A DNA stretch of 64,000 nucleotides from Nevskiaceae bacterium (GTDB taxonomy: Bacteria; Pseudomonadota; Gammaproteobacteria; Nevskiales; Nevskiaceae), in assembly GCA_004298465.1 (NCBI GenBank), contig SCRT01000004.1, forward strand, positions 124,001 through 188,000. The letters run 5' to 3'. The notes under the pieces are model-generated. The model did no database searches and was not told the origin of the DNA. It saw only the letters and a list, made by a program, of their open reading frames with translations. The position numbers and the translations under genes were made by a program. Positions 31,495-40,105 of this stretch are shown piece by piece. Each line of letters begins with the position of its first letter. Position 1 is the stretch's first letter.

Positions 31495-33223
31495 GCTGGC
31501 TCTTGAGCTTCAGCAGCTGCGCATCCGTGGGGTCACGCTGCAGGGCGCGGGCCAGCATCTGCCCGGCCGCCCGGTGGTCGCCGGTGGCCGTGAGCACCGT
31601 CACGAGGTGCGCCGCGACTTCCGGGTCGTTGAACAATGCATAGGCCTGTGTCAGGTACGGCAGCGCCTGTGCCGCCTTGCCACGTCGGTACAGCACCCAG
31701 CCCATGCTGTCGAGCACGGAAGGGTCTTCCGGTGCCATGCGCAGCGCTTCGGTGATGAGCTGCTGGGCCTGGTCCAGCGTCGCGGAGGCGCCGTGCTCGG
31801 CCAGCGTGAAACCCAGGCCGTTGAGGTAGCGCACTTCGTGCGGATGGGCGGTGATCAGGCGGTGCAGAGTTGCAACGGCCTGGCGGGTATTTCCCAGCCG
31901 GTCCTGCACCAGCGCCTGCTGGTAGAGCAGATCCTCGTCGCCCGGTGTCGCTTCGAGCGCTGTGGCGACGACGGCAAGCGCTTCATGAGTCCGCCCGGCA
32001 TTCAGCAGCAGGGCGCTTTCCGCGGAAACAGCATCGCTGGCCTGGTCGGGCAATGCTGCCGCCAGCGCGTGCAGGGTCATGCGGGCTTCTTCCAGCTTGC
32101 CCTGTGCGCCCAGCACCACGGCCTGGCGCACGCGCGCCGGGGCTTCCAAGGCGCTGCCACGGCAGTGGTCGTAATGTTCGAGTGCGGCCGGGTAGTCGCG
32201 CAATTGCTCGGCGGCGCGCCCCCGGTAGAACTCGATTTCTGCCATGCGGGCGGGTGGGACACTGTGGATATGGTCGAGCGTTTTCAGGGCATCCTGAGAC
32301 TGGTTCGTGAGCAATTCGGTGCGGGCCAGCATCAGCAGTGCCTTCTCGTCGCCAGGGGCCGCGCGCAGAATCGTCGCCAGTGCCTGCCGGGTCGCCGCGT
32401 AGCGCCCGTACTTGAAAAGGAACTGGGCGTAGGCCATCCGCAGGTCGGTTTGTCGCTCGCTGGGGCTGGCCGAAATCAGCGGTGCGAGCGCGCGCTGTGC
32501 AGCGGGTAGCTGGCCGGCCTCGACGTGTGCGGCAACGAGCAGCAGCCGCGCGCCGGGGTCGGAGCCGTCCAGTTTCACGGCCTGCTTCGCCGCCGCGACG
32601 GCGGTATCCGAGTCGTACTGGCGCAGCGCCAGCAGTCCGGCCGCGTAATGCGCTTCGGCCATGTCCGGGTGCTCGGCAACGAGGCGCCGCATGGTCTCAG
32701 CTGCAAGCGTTTCCTGTTTGAGCGTGTTTGTCTGGCTCAGGACGTCGGCGACGTCGCGATAGCCACCCGGGATGCCGTCGGGAGAGACTTCCAGCAGCTT
32801 CAGGGCGGCGCGGAAAGCGGTGTCCGGCGCGTTGGCGCGGATCGCGAGGTCCAGCAGCGCGGCGTTGGCGCGCGGGTCGTCTGGTTCCTGGTCGACGAGC
32901 GCCTGCACCGCCTTCAGGCCGGTGGCGGGGTCGTTGAGCGTCAAGGCGGCTGCAGCCGCCTCGGTGACGAGCATGCGGTCGGGAACGATGGCGTTGGCTG
33001 CGAGCAGTTCCCGGACCGCGATCGAGTTGTCGCCGCGGTGTGCCGCCAGGGTTCCCAGCAGGACGTGATAGGCCGCCTGTGCGCGGGGCGTGTCGAGCGC
33101 CTGCGGCTGTGGGACATTCGCGGTCGTCGGGGCAGACTGCGCGTGATACACGGCGCAGGCACTCAGCGCCAGGGCCGGGACGAGCGCCGCGGCAACCAGC
33201 GTGAAAGACGGAGCATGAGGCAC
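31484..33223 (-). CDS. TPR-repeat lipoprotein
   Basis: A 579-residue envelope protein made almost entirely of tetratricopeptide repeats. The N-terminus carries a signal peptide with lipobox ALSAC (Cys23). Repeats occur through the length, for example PRAQAAYHVLLGTLAAHRGD near 47, AEAHYAAGLLALRQYDSDTA near 190 and PSVLDSMGWVLYRRGKAAQA near 510. Such TPR lipoproteins precede lolB in many gammaproteobacteria and are divergent from hemA, as here, but their function is not established; a scaffolding role in the envelope is likely. Overlap with lolB indicates one operon. Confidence 0.87.
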   Translation of the reverse strand: MPHAPSFTLVAAALVPALALSACAVYHAQSAPTTANVPQPQALDTPRAQAAYHVLLGTLAAHRGDNSIAVRELLAANAIVPDRMLVTEAAAAALTLNDPATGLKAVQALVDQEPDDPRANAALLDLAIRANAPDTAFRAALKLLEVSPDGIPGGYRDVADVLSQTNTLKQETLAAETMRRLVAEHPDMAEAHYAAGLLALRQYDSDTAVAAAKQAVKLDGSDPGARLLLVAAHVEAGQLPAAQRALAPLISASPSERQTDLRMAYAQFLFKYGRYAATRQALATILRAAPGDEKALLMLARTELLTNQSQDALKTLDHIHSVPPARMAEIEFYRGRAAEQLRDYPAALEHYDHCRGSALEAPARVRQAVVLGAQGKLEEARMTLHALAAALPDQASDAVSAESALLLNAGRTHEALAVVATALEATPGDEDLLYQQALVQDRLGNTRQAVATLHRLITAHPHEVRYLNGLGFTLAEHGASATLDQAQQLITEALRMAPEDPSVLDSMGWVLYRRGKAAQALPYLTQAYALFNDPEVAAHLVTVLTATGDHRAAGQMLARALQRDPTDAQLLKLKSQLAP

Positions 33224-33370
33224 GGACGTGGAACCGGTGGACAGTGTCAGCGTCGGATTCTAGCTTTTTGGGGCGCCCGCCGAACGATGGCCGGATTCCT
33301 CTTTCCTTGTCGTGACGCGGTGGTTGACGGACAATACGAGCTTGCAAGTTTGATCTGCCCGCGAACCGCA

Positions 33371-34633
33371 ATGACGCTGCTGACATTCGGATTGAGTCAC
33401 CACACTGCCCCGACGGCAATGCGGGAGAAGTTGGCGTTCACGGATTCCGACGTGGCGGATGCGCTGCACCGGCTGCGCGCGCTGCCGGGAATTTCCGAAG
33501 CGGCGATCCTGTCCACCTGCAACCGCACCGAGATCACCGCGGTCGCGGATGATGGCGACCACCGCCGGTTCATCGAATGGTGGGCGCGTGAGCGCGGCGT
33601 GGCGTGCGGCAACTGGTGCGAACGCGTGTACTGGCACGCCGACCTGTCCAGCGTCGTGCACAGCCTGCGGGTGGCGAGCGGACTGGATTCGATGGTCATC
33701 GGCGAGCCGCAGATCTTGGGCCAGGTCAAGCACAGCTACGAATGCGCGCGCGAGGCGGGTACGCTGGGACCGATCCTCGGGCGTTTCTTCCAGCACAGCT
33801 TCGCCGTCGCCAAGATCGTGCGCAGCCGCACGCAGGTGGGCGCGAGCCCGGTCAGCGTGGCCTATGCCGCAGTGCAGATGGCGTCGCGCATCTTTGCCGA
33901 TTTCAAGCACCAGACGGCGCTCGTGGTCGGTGCTGGCGAAACCGCCACGCTGCTTGCCCGCCACCTGCGCAAGCGCGACATCGGCCGGCTGGTGATTGCG
34001 AATCGCAGCCTCGACCGTGCGCGCCAGCTGGCTGCCGAACTCGGTGGCATGGCTGTGCCGCTCAACGACTTGATGCTCTATCTCGCGGATGCCGACCTCG
34101 TGGTGTCGAGTACCGCCAGCCGCGATGTGCTGCTGTCGCGCGAGCTCGTGCAGCAGGCGATCCGCAAGCGGCGCCGCAAGCCGGTGCTGATGATCGACCT
34201 TGCCGTGCCGCGCGACATCGACCCTGCCGTCGCGGAACTGGAAGACGTCTACCTCTATGGCGTGGACGAACTGCACAGCGTCATTGCGGACAACCTCAAG
34301 GCGCGCGCGGCGGCGGCGGAACAAGGCGAGGCCATCGTCGAGAACCACGCCCAGGAATTCATGCGCTGGCTGGAAAGCCGCGACTCGGCTACCACCATCC
34401 GCGCGCTGCGCAGCGCCGGACGCGGGCACCGTGACGTGGTGCTGGCGCGGGCCCGGCAGCGGCTGGCGGCCGGCCAGCCGGCGGAAGACGTACTGGTGTA
34501 CCTGGCGGACACGCTGTCCAACCGTCTCATGCACGCGCCGTCCAGCGCGCTGCGGCACGCGGATGCGGTGGAACAGGCCCTGCTGCTGTCAGCAGCACAC
34601 AAACTTTTCGACTTGCCGGATCAGCCCGAATAG
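33371..34633 (+). CDS. hemA: Glutamyl-tRNA reductase
   Basis: A 420-residue enzyme that reduces glutamyl-tRNA to glutamate-1-semialdehyde with NADPH, the first step of haem synthesis by the C5 route. Seen: LLTFGLSHHTAPTAMREKL, nucleophilic Cys in STCNRTEI (about 50), SGLDSMVIGEPQILGQVK, LVVGAGETATLLARHL (NADPH site), ANRSLDRARQLAAE and VPRDIDPAVAELEDVYLYGVDEL, with a C-terminal dimerisation helix. The start at ATG 33371 begins the family N-terminus; the open frame continues upstream but without homology. No strong ribosome site is seen. First gene of hemA-prfA-prmC-moeB. Confidence 0.95.
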   Translation: MTLLTFGLSHHTAPTAMREKLAFTDSDVADALHRLRALPGISEAAILSTCNRTEITAVADDGDHRRFIEWWARERGVACGNWCERVYWHADLSSVVHSLRVASGLDSMVIGEPQILGQVKHSYECAREAGTLGPILGRFFQHSFAVAKIVRSRTQVGASPVSVAYAAVQMASRIFADFKHQTALVVGAGETATLLARHLRKRDIGRLVIANRSLDRARQLAAELGGMAVPLNDLMLYLADADLVVSSTASRDVLLSRELVQQAIRKRRRKPVLMIDLAVPRDIDPAVAELEDVYLYGVDELHSVIADNLKARAAAAEQGEAIVENHAQEFMRWLESRDSATTIRALRSAGRGHRDVVLARARQRLAAGQPAEDVLVYLADTLSNRLMHAPSSALRHADAVEQALLLSAAHKLFDLPDQPE

Positions 34634-34662
34634 ACGGGTGGCCGGCACGCACGCGCGTGGCC

Positions 34663-35748
34663 ATGAAAGAAAGCTTGAAGAACAAGCTGCTGCAGGTCGT
34701 CGACCGCAGCAAGGAAGTGGCTGCCGAGCTGGCGGCCTTCGATGCTTCGCGCGATCCGGACGGCTTTCGTCGCCGGTCGCAGGAATACGCCCAGGTCCAG
34801 CCCATCGCCGAGCGTTACGCCGACTGGGCAGAGGCTGAGCGCGAGCTGCTGGATCTGGAGGCGCTGCAGGCCGCCGAGGAACCCGAGCTGCGCGAGATGG
34901 CGCGCGACGAATGGCACGCCGCAGTCGGGCGCCGCGATGCGCTGGAGGCGCGCTTGCGCGAGGATCTGCTGCCGCGCGACCCGCTGGACGCCGCGAACGT
35001 GTTCCTCGAAATCCGCGCTGGCACCGGCGGCGAGGAAGCGGCCCTGTTCGCCGCGGACCTGTTCCGCATGTACAACCACTACGGCGAACGCCACGGCTGG
35101 ACGGTGGAGGTGCTGTCGCACACCGACGCCGAGCAGGGCGGCTACCGCGAGATCATTTCGCGCGTGGCGGGCGCGGATGTCTACGCCCTGCTGCGTTTTG
35201 AATCCGGCGTGCACCGCGTGCAGCGCGTGCCGGTGACGGAAGCGCAGGGCCGCATCCACACCAGCGCCGCCACCGTGGCGGTGCTGCCGGAAGTCGCGGA
35301 AGTCGAAGCCGTGGCACTCGACCCGGCCGACCTGCGCATCGACACCTACCGTTCCTCCGGCGCCGGCGGGCAGCATGTCAACAAGACCGATTCCGCCATC
35401 CGCATCACGCACCTGCCGACCGGGCTGGTGGTCGAATGCCAGGACGAGCGCAGCCAGCATCGCAACAAGGCGCGCGCCATGAGCCTGCTCGCATCGCGCC
35501 TGCTGGAGCGTGAACGCAGCCAGCAGCAGCAAGCCACGGCGGCGGAGCGGCGCGCCATGGTGGGCAGCGGCGACCGTTCCGAGCGCATCCGTACCTACAA
35601 CTTCCCGCAGGGCCGTGTCACCGACCATCGCATCAACCTGACGCTCTACCAGCTTGACCGCGTCATGGCCGGCGACCTCGATCTCGTCATCGAGCCGTTG
35701 CGCACCGAGCAGCGCGCCCGGCAGCTTGCGGAACACGATGGTCGGTGA
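34663..35748 (+). CDS. prfA: Peptide chain release factor 1
   Basis: A 361-residue RF1 that terminates translation at UAA and UAG. Seen: the stop-codon recognition tripeptide PVT in [18 protein letters not shown], the GGQ motif in [20 protein letters not shown] and the family signature [20 protein letters not shown] 34663 is chosen; an in-frame GTG two codons earlier adds nothing. The stop overlaps the start of prmC, whose product methylates the Gln of this GGQ motif. Confidence 0.96.
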   Translation: MKESLKNKLLQVVDRSKEVAAELAAFDASRDPDGFRRRSQEYAQVQPIAERYADWAEAERELLDLEALQAAEEPELREMARDEWHAAVGRRDALEARLREDLLPRDPLDAANVFLEIRAGTGGEEAALFAADLFRMYNHYGERHGWTVEVLSHTDAEQGGYREIISRVAGADVYALLRFESGVHRVQRVPVTEAQGRIHTSAATVAVLPEVAEVEAVALDPADLRIDTYRSSGAGGQHVNKTDSAIRITHLPTGLVVECQDERSQHRNKARAMSLLASRLLERERSQQQQATAAERRAMVGSGDRSERIRTYNFPQGRVTDHRINLTLYQLDRVMAGDLDLVIEPLRTEQRARQLAEHDGR

Positions 35749-36628
35749 AGTGTCGCCGGGCACGTCCACCGCAGGCGCGTGGCTGCAGGCGGCAATGGCA
35801 CAATTGCAGGCCACTTCCGACAGCCCGCGCACCGACGCGGAATGGCTGCTGGCTGCCGTGTTGAACATCCCTCGCACGCAGCTCGCACTGTGTCGGTCCG
35901 CGCCGCTGGACGCCGCCCAGAGGCAACGCGCAGAGGCGCTGTTGGCGCGGCGCAGCCGGGGCGAGCCCGTCGCCTACCTGCTGGGGTGCTGGGAATTCTG
36001 GTCGCTGCCACTGGCCGTGACGCCGTCGGTGCTGGTGCCGCGCCCGGAAACCGAAAGCGTCGTGGAACGCGCGCTGGCGCTGCTGGCCAGCCGGCGCACC
36101 CCGCGCATCCTCGACCTCGGTACCGGCAGCGGCGCCATCGCGCTGGCGCTGGCCCATGAACGGCCGGATGCCGCGGTCGTGGCCACCGATACCAGTACCG
36201 CGGCGCTGGCCGTGGCACGTGCGAATGCACGCGCGCTGGGGCTGGCCGTCGATTTTTGCACCGGCGATTGGTATGCGGCGCTGGCTGCGGAAGCCCGCTT
36301 CGATCTGATCGTCTCCAACCCGCCGTATGTGGAGCGCGGCGATCCGATGCTGCAACCCGCCGTGGCACGCTTCGAGCCGGAGCACGCGTTGTACGCGGAA
36401 CAGGGCGGGCTGGCAGCGTTCAGCGCCATCGTCGACGGTGCCGGGCGACGGCTGCGCGGCGGCGGGCACCTCGTGCTGGAGCATGGCGCGGCGCAGGGGG
36501 CGCAGGTCGTGACGCTGCTTGAGCGTGCCGGCTTCGTCGACGTGCGTGACGACTGCGACCTGGCCGGCCTGCCCAGAGTCGCCAGCGGCCGCTGGCCAGG
36601 GACGGACACGAACCATGCAACAGACTGA
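35738..36628 (+). CDS. prmC: Release-factor glutamine N5-methyltransferase
   Basis: A 296-residue SAM-dependent enzyme that methylates the GGQ glutamine of release factors. Seen: an N-terminal helical substrate domain (RTDAEWLLAAVL, RRSRGEPVAYLLGCWEFW), VLVPRPETESVVERAL, the SAM loop ILDLGTGSGAIALALA and the catalytic NPPYVERGDP. ATG 35738 overlaps the last 11 bases of prfA; the stop overlaps moeB, so the genes are translationally coupled. Confidence 0.94.
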   Translation: MVGEVSPGTSTAGAWLQAAMAQLQATSDSPRTDAEWLLAAVLNIPRTQLALCRSAPLDAAQRQRAEALLARRSRGEPVAYLLGCWEFWSLPLAVTPSVLVPRPETESVVERALALLASRRTPRILDLGTGSGAIALALAHERPDAAVVATDTSTAALAVARANARALGLAVDFCTGDWYAALAAEARFDLIVSNPPYVERGDPMLQPAVARFEPEHALYAEQGGLAAFSAIVDGAGRRLRGGGHLVLEHGAAQGAQVVTLLERAGFVDVRDDCDLAGLPRVASGRWPGTDTNHATD

Positions 36629-37367
36629 TTTTAGACGCTATTCGCGCCAATCCATCCTGCCGGAGATCGGCGTCCACGGGCAGGCCGTGCTGCGCGATTC
36701 CGCAGCACTCGTCATCGGCTGCGGGGGGCTGGGCTGTGCCGCCGCGCCTTATCTGGCCGGCGCCGGGGTGGGGCGGCTCGTGCTCGTCGACGACGACGTC
36801 ATCGAAGCGAGCAACCTGCAGCGCCAGTTGCTGTTTCGTACCGCGGACGTGGGCCAGCCGAAGGCGCAAGTCGCGGCGGCTGCGCTGCGCGCCCTGAACC
36901 CTGAAGTTGAAGTCGAAGTGCACGTCGCCCGCTTCACGGCAGAGGACATCGAACGCCGGGCCCGCGACGTCGATGTCGTGCTGGACTGCAGCGACAACTT
37001 CACGACGCGCTATGCCGTGAACGCCGCGTGCGTGCACGCGCGCACGCCGCTGGTATCGGGGGCCGCGATCCGCTTCGAAGGCCAGCTCGCCGTGTTCGAC
37101 CTGCGGCGCGGCGGGCCGTGCTATGCGTGCCTGTACCCGCCAACCGGCGACTTCTCCGGCGAGCGTTGCGAGGATGCCGGAATCCTCGGCCCGGTGGTCG
37201 GCACCATCGGTGTCCTGCAGGCGCTGGAAGCCCTCAAACTGCTGCTCGGCCTTGGCACGGCCAGCGGCACGCTGCGGGCGTGGAACGCGTTGTCCGGCAC
37301 GTGGCGCATGGTGCGCATGAAAGCCCCCGATCCGGGCTGTACGGTGTGCCGCACATCCGTAAAATAA
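36615..37367 (+). CDS. moeB: Molybdopterin-synthase adenylyltransferase (MoeB/ThiF/HesA family)
   Basis: A 250-residue E1-like enzyme that adenylates the C-terminus of a small sulfur carrier such as MoaD or ThiS. Seen: RYSRQSILPEIGVHGQ (start), the nucleotide loop LVIGCGGLGCAAAPYL, the catalytic Arg region SNLQRQLLFRTADVG, CSDNFTTRY, and four zinc cysteines in CYAC and CTVC. Family length. ATG 36615 lies within the end of prmC. The presence of moeB at the end of hemA-prfA-prmC is common in gammaproteobacteria. Whether it serves molybdopterin or thiamine synthesis is not shown here, since no carrier gene is adjacent. Confidence 0.92.
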   Translation: MQQTDFRRYSRQSILPEIGVHGQAVLRDSAALVIGCGGLGCAAAPYLAGAGVGRLVLVDDDVIEASNLQRQLLFRTADVGQPKAQVAAAALRALNPEVEVEVHVARFTAEDIERRARDVDVVLDCSDNFTTRYAVNAACVHARTPLVSGAAIRFEGQLAVFDLRRGGPCYACLYPPTGDFSGERCEDAGILGPVVGTIGVLQALEALKLLLGLGTASGTLRAWNALSGTWRMVRMKAPDPGCTVCRTSVK

Positions 37368-37373
37368 CGTCCC

Positions 37374-37778
37374 ATGTCCGTGATGCAACCGCCACCCGAA
37401 CCCGCCGTGACGCTTTCGCGCCGTCTCTGTGCGCGCCTGTTGCAGACCGCGCAGCTGGCGCCCGCTGCATCGTTCAAGGCGCTGCTCGTGTCGGCTTCCG
37501 AGCTGACGCAGCCCGATGCGATCCTGCCGCTGGACGAAGACTGGAACGTGGCTTCTGCACGCACCGCATTGCTGGCCAAGGGCCGCTATCCATGGGCGCT
37601 GTACCGGCATGGCGGCAAGCATGCAGGAAACCCGCGCCCGGAGGACTTCGAGCTCGGCCCCGGCAGCCTGTATCTCGCCCCGGCGCGGGGAGCGAACGGC
37701 CGCCTCCAGCTGCGGGCCTGGCGTTGCGACGCGCAGCACCACGTTCACGAAGTGGCGCTGGAATTCGGCGACTGCTGA
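37374..37778 (+). CDS. Small protein after moeB, possible degenerate JAB/MPN (M67-like) domain
   Basis: A 134-residue protein 6 bases after moeB. M67/JAB peptidases often pair with E1-like enzymes. This protein has a similar outline: an N-terminal helix (SRRLCARLLQTAQLAP), then WALYRHGGKHAGNPRPEDFE where the HxHP...PSxxD zinc motif would stand, then GSLYLAPARGANGRLQLRAW and HEVALEF. The expected HxH and Ser are not preserved; only one His and the Asp remain, so it is probably not an active peptidase. The JAB assignment is a tentative pattern match. The stop codon TGA (37776-37778) abuts a mobile-element copy. Confidence 0.6.
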   Translation: MSVMQPPPEPAVTLSRRLCARLLQTAQLAPAASFKALLVSASELTQPDAILPLDEDWNVASARTALLAKGRYPWALYRHGGKHAGNPRPEDFELGPGSLYLAPARGANGRLQLRAWRCDAQHHVHEVALEFGDC

Positions 37779-38028
37779 TGAAACTCTGAATAACCTGCTG
37801 TGCTCGACATCTGGCGCGAGGGCGGTGCTTCAGCCTCGCCAGATGGATGGGTGCGTGACGAAGGTTGGCGCAGGCGAGGCTGAGTGCGCCCGCTCCCGCT
37901 CCCGCACCCACCGTTCCGGGCACCGTGTCGCGGGCGCAACCCTCATGTACCCCCACGTACACTGCGGTTCCTGCGCTCCGTCCTCACGCGACCTGTCTTC
38001 GCTCGCGACGGTTATTCAGAGTTTCCCT
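37777..38028. mobile_element. MITE-like inverted-repeat element, long copy
   Basis: About 252 bases bounded by perfect 16-base inverted repeats GAAACTCTGAATAACC (37780-37795) and its complement (38010-38025); the right end continues to CCCT at 38028. CTGATG occurs directly at both borders and may be a target duplication. Ends match the short copy at 28002-28080. The interior (about 170 bases) has no convincing gene. It lies between convergent genes: the left end touches the stop of the moeB-linked gene, and the right end encodes the last five residues (QGNSE) and TAA of the sterol-desaturase gene. Confidence 0.75.
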
Positions 38029-38971
38029 GATGTGTTCCGGCTGCCCGTGCGATCGTCTCAATTGACGGCCATGGTGTCGCCGGGCGTTCCCACTCCGGGG
38101 CTGCCCACAGGTGTTTCAGCCGTTGCCACAGTGGGCCGGGGCGGCGCACGTCCCGGCACATGTCGACGAATTCGTGGACGTTCAGCGCGAACACGTTGTG
38201 GGTGTGTGGCTGGCGCGTGGCGATACCGTACACCGGCGGCTCCACTTCCTCCTCCCAGGTGCCGAACCAGCGGTCGAACAGGATGATGACGCCACCGAAG
38301 TTCTTGTCGATGTACTGCGGATTGCGGCCGTGGTGCACGCGGTGGTTGGACGGCGTGTCGAACACGTATTCAAACCAGCGCGGCAGACGGCCGATCACTT
38401 CCGTGTGCACGAAGTACTGGTAGGCGAGATCCACGCCGTAGAGGAAATACACCACGGCAGGTGGCACGCCGAGCCATACGATCGGCAGGTAGAACAACCA
38501 CCAGCCGGTCACGGAATACAGCATGCTCTGGCGCGCGGCGGTACTGAAGTTCATGTGCTCGCCGGTATGGTGGGCGACGTGCGCGGTCCACAGGAAGCGG
38601 CAGCGGTGCGAAGCGCGGTGCCACCAATAGTAAGTGAACTCGACAGCGAAGAAGATCGGCAGGATCGTCCAGCCATTCACCGGCACCGTGAACAGCCGGT
38701 GCTGGTACACCCACGCCGCCACAGTCGCCACCACGAGTGCGTGCGCGACGATTTCCGCGACCTGATAGGTGGCGGCAAGCCCGAGGTTGCCGAGCATTTC
38801 CCCGAAATTGAAATCGAAATGCCGCCGTCCGCTGCGGCCAAGTTGCCATTCCACGACGAAGGCCAGCAGGAACAGCGGTGTCATGCCAACCAGCACCGCC
38901 TGCGTCCACACCACTTCCCCGCCCAGCAGCGGGGCTACCAGTTCCGACCAGCGCTCGATTGCTTCCGTCAT
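38012..38971 (-). CDS. Sterol desaturase / fatty-acid hydroxylase family membrane protein
   Basis: A 319-residue integral membrane di-iron oxidase. Seen: four or five hydrophobic segments (for example LVGMTPLFLLAFVVEW, VAEIVAHALVVATVAAW) and the histidine clusters WWHRASH, HVAHHTGEHMN and NHRVHHGRNPQYID. Members hydroxylate or desaturate lipids using O2; the physiological substrate is unknown. The C-terminal QGNSE and the stop TAA are encoded by the inverted-repeat element, so the original end has been replaced. It is divergent from an AraC regulator at 39061. Confidence 0.87.
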   Translation of the reverse strand: MTEAIERWSELVAPLLGGEVVWTQAVLVGMTPLFLLAFVVEWQLGRSGRRHFDFNFGEMLGNLGLAATYQVAEIVAHALVVATVAAWVYQHRLFTVPVNGWTILPIFFAVEFTYYWWHRASHRCRFLWTAHVAHHTGEHMNFSTAARQSMLYSVTGWWLFYLPIVWLGVPPAVVYFLYGVDLAYQYFVHTEVIGRLPRWFEYVFDTPSNHRVHHGRNPQYIDKNFGGVIILFDRWFGTWEEEVEPPVYGIATRQPHTHNVFALNVHEFVDMCRDVRRPGPLWQRLKHLWAAPEWERPATPWPSIETIARAAGTHQGNSE

Positions 38972-39060
38972 GGGTGTTCTCCTGCCTGATGGTGTCCATC
39001 ATGCCGTCGTGGCTAGGTAAAGGATTGACGGGTGCAGCCTGATTTTTGATATTTTTCGCC

Positions 39061-40080
39061 ATGATGAACGAACGATCGATGGACGTGCTGGGGGCGGTGC
39101 CGGGAACCTACGTGCGTCTGCTGTTCGACTACCTGGCGGCGCACCACCTCGATGCCGGCGCGCTGCTGCACGAAGCGCCCCCGGTACCCGTGGCGCGCGG
39201 GCTGGACCGCTATCCGGTCACGCGCTGGCGCGCGTTGCTGGAGCGGGCAGCGGAAGCGCTGCAGGACCCACTGCTCGGCCTGCACGTCGGTGCCACCATC
39301 ACGCCGGCGGCACTGGGCGTGCTCGGCTACGTGTTCATGGCCTGCGGCACGCTTGGTGCCGCGTTGCAGCGGTTTGCCCGCTATCAGCGGCTGGTCTATG
39401 ACGTCAATCCGTTCATCGAACGGGTTGTAGATGGCAACCTGGTGCTCGAATGGAGTGCGGAGAATGGGCGCCCAGGCGCCCAGGTCGACGAATGCGCGAT
39501 CGCCGCGCTCGTGCAGTTTGCGCGCGACATCACCGGGCAGGCGTGGCAGGTGCCGCGCATCGACTTCGTGAATCCGGAACCCGCGGACGTGCAACCCTAT
39601 CGGGACTATTTCGGCAGCGCGGTGTGCTTCGGCCAGGCCGCGACGCGCGTACAGCTTCCACTGTCCCTGCTGGCATTGTCCTTGCGCCGGCCGGACGCGG
39701 CCCTGCTGGACCTGCTGTCGCGACAGGTGGACGCCCAGCTCGCGGAGCTGCCGGCCGCCGATGCGCTGGAACGCCGCGTGCGGCGCGTCATCGCCCGCCG
39801 CATCCCTGAGACGGGCGCGGGGCTGGACGAGGTGGCGGCGGAGCTGCACGTCTCGCCGCGCACCCTGCATCGCCGGCTGGCTGCACGCGGCACCACGTTC
39901 CGCGCGCTGTGCGAGGACACCCGGCGGCATCTGGCAGAGGATTATCTGCGCGATGAACGTCTGCAACTCGCTGAGATTGCCCAGTTGCTCGGCTTTTCCG
40001 AGCAGAGCGCGTTCACGCATGCTTATCGGCGCTGGACCGGCCTGTCGCCGGGGCGCTTTCGCCGTCGGTTGGCACGTTGA
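39061..40080 (+). CDS. AraC family transcriptional regulator
   Basis: A 339-residue regulator: arabinose-binding-like N-terminal part (RYPVTRWRALLERAAEALQD, LGVLGYVFMACGTLGAALQ) and C-terminal HTH_18 with GLDEVAAELHVSPRTLHRRL and LQLAEIAQLLGFSEQSAFTH, ending YRRWTGLSPGRFRRRL. The start could be ATG 39061, 39064 or 39079; none has a good ribosome site. It is divergent from the sterol-desaturase-type gene (38971), the obvious target. Same family and same pairing as the AraC gene at 17428-18444. Confidence 0.88.
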   Translation: MMNERSMDVLGAVPGTYVRLLFDYLAAHHLDAGALLHEAPPVPVARGLDRYPVTRWRALLERAAEALQDPLLGLHVGATITPAALGVLGYVFMACGTLGAALQRFARYQRLVYDVNPFIERVVDGNLVLEWSAENGRPGAQVDECAIAALVQFARDITGQAWQVPRIDFVNPEPADVQPYRDYFGSAVCFGQAATRVQLPLSLLALSLRRPDAALLDLLSRQVDAQLAELPAADALERRVRRVIARRIPETGAGLDEVAAELHVSPRTLHRRLAARGTTFRALCEDTRRHLAEDYLRDERLQLAEIAQLLGFSEQSAFTHAYRRWTGLSPGRFRRRLAR

Positions 40081-40105
40081 AGGCCGGCCACGCCGGGCGA
40101 TTGTT

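Noticed and set aside
33324-33354. Promoter for hemA starting with TTGACG
   Set aside because: No -10 hexamer with acceptable spacing was found.
32525-33370. Upstream extension of hemA
   Set aside because: Antisense to the TPR lipoprotein gene; the HemA N-terminus starts at ATG 33371.
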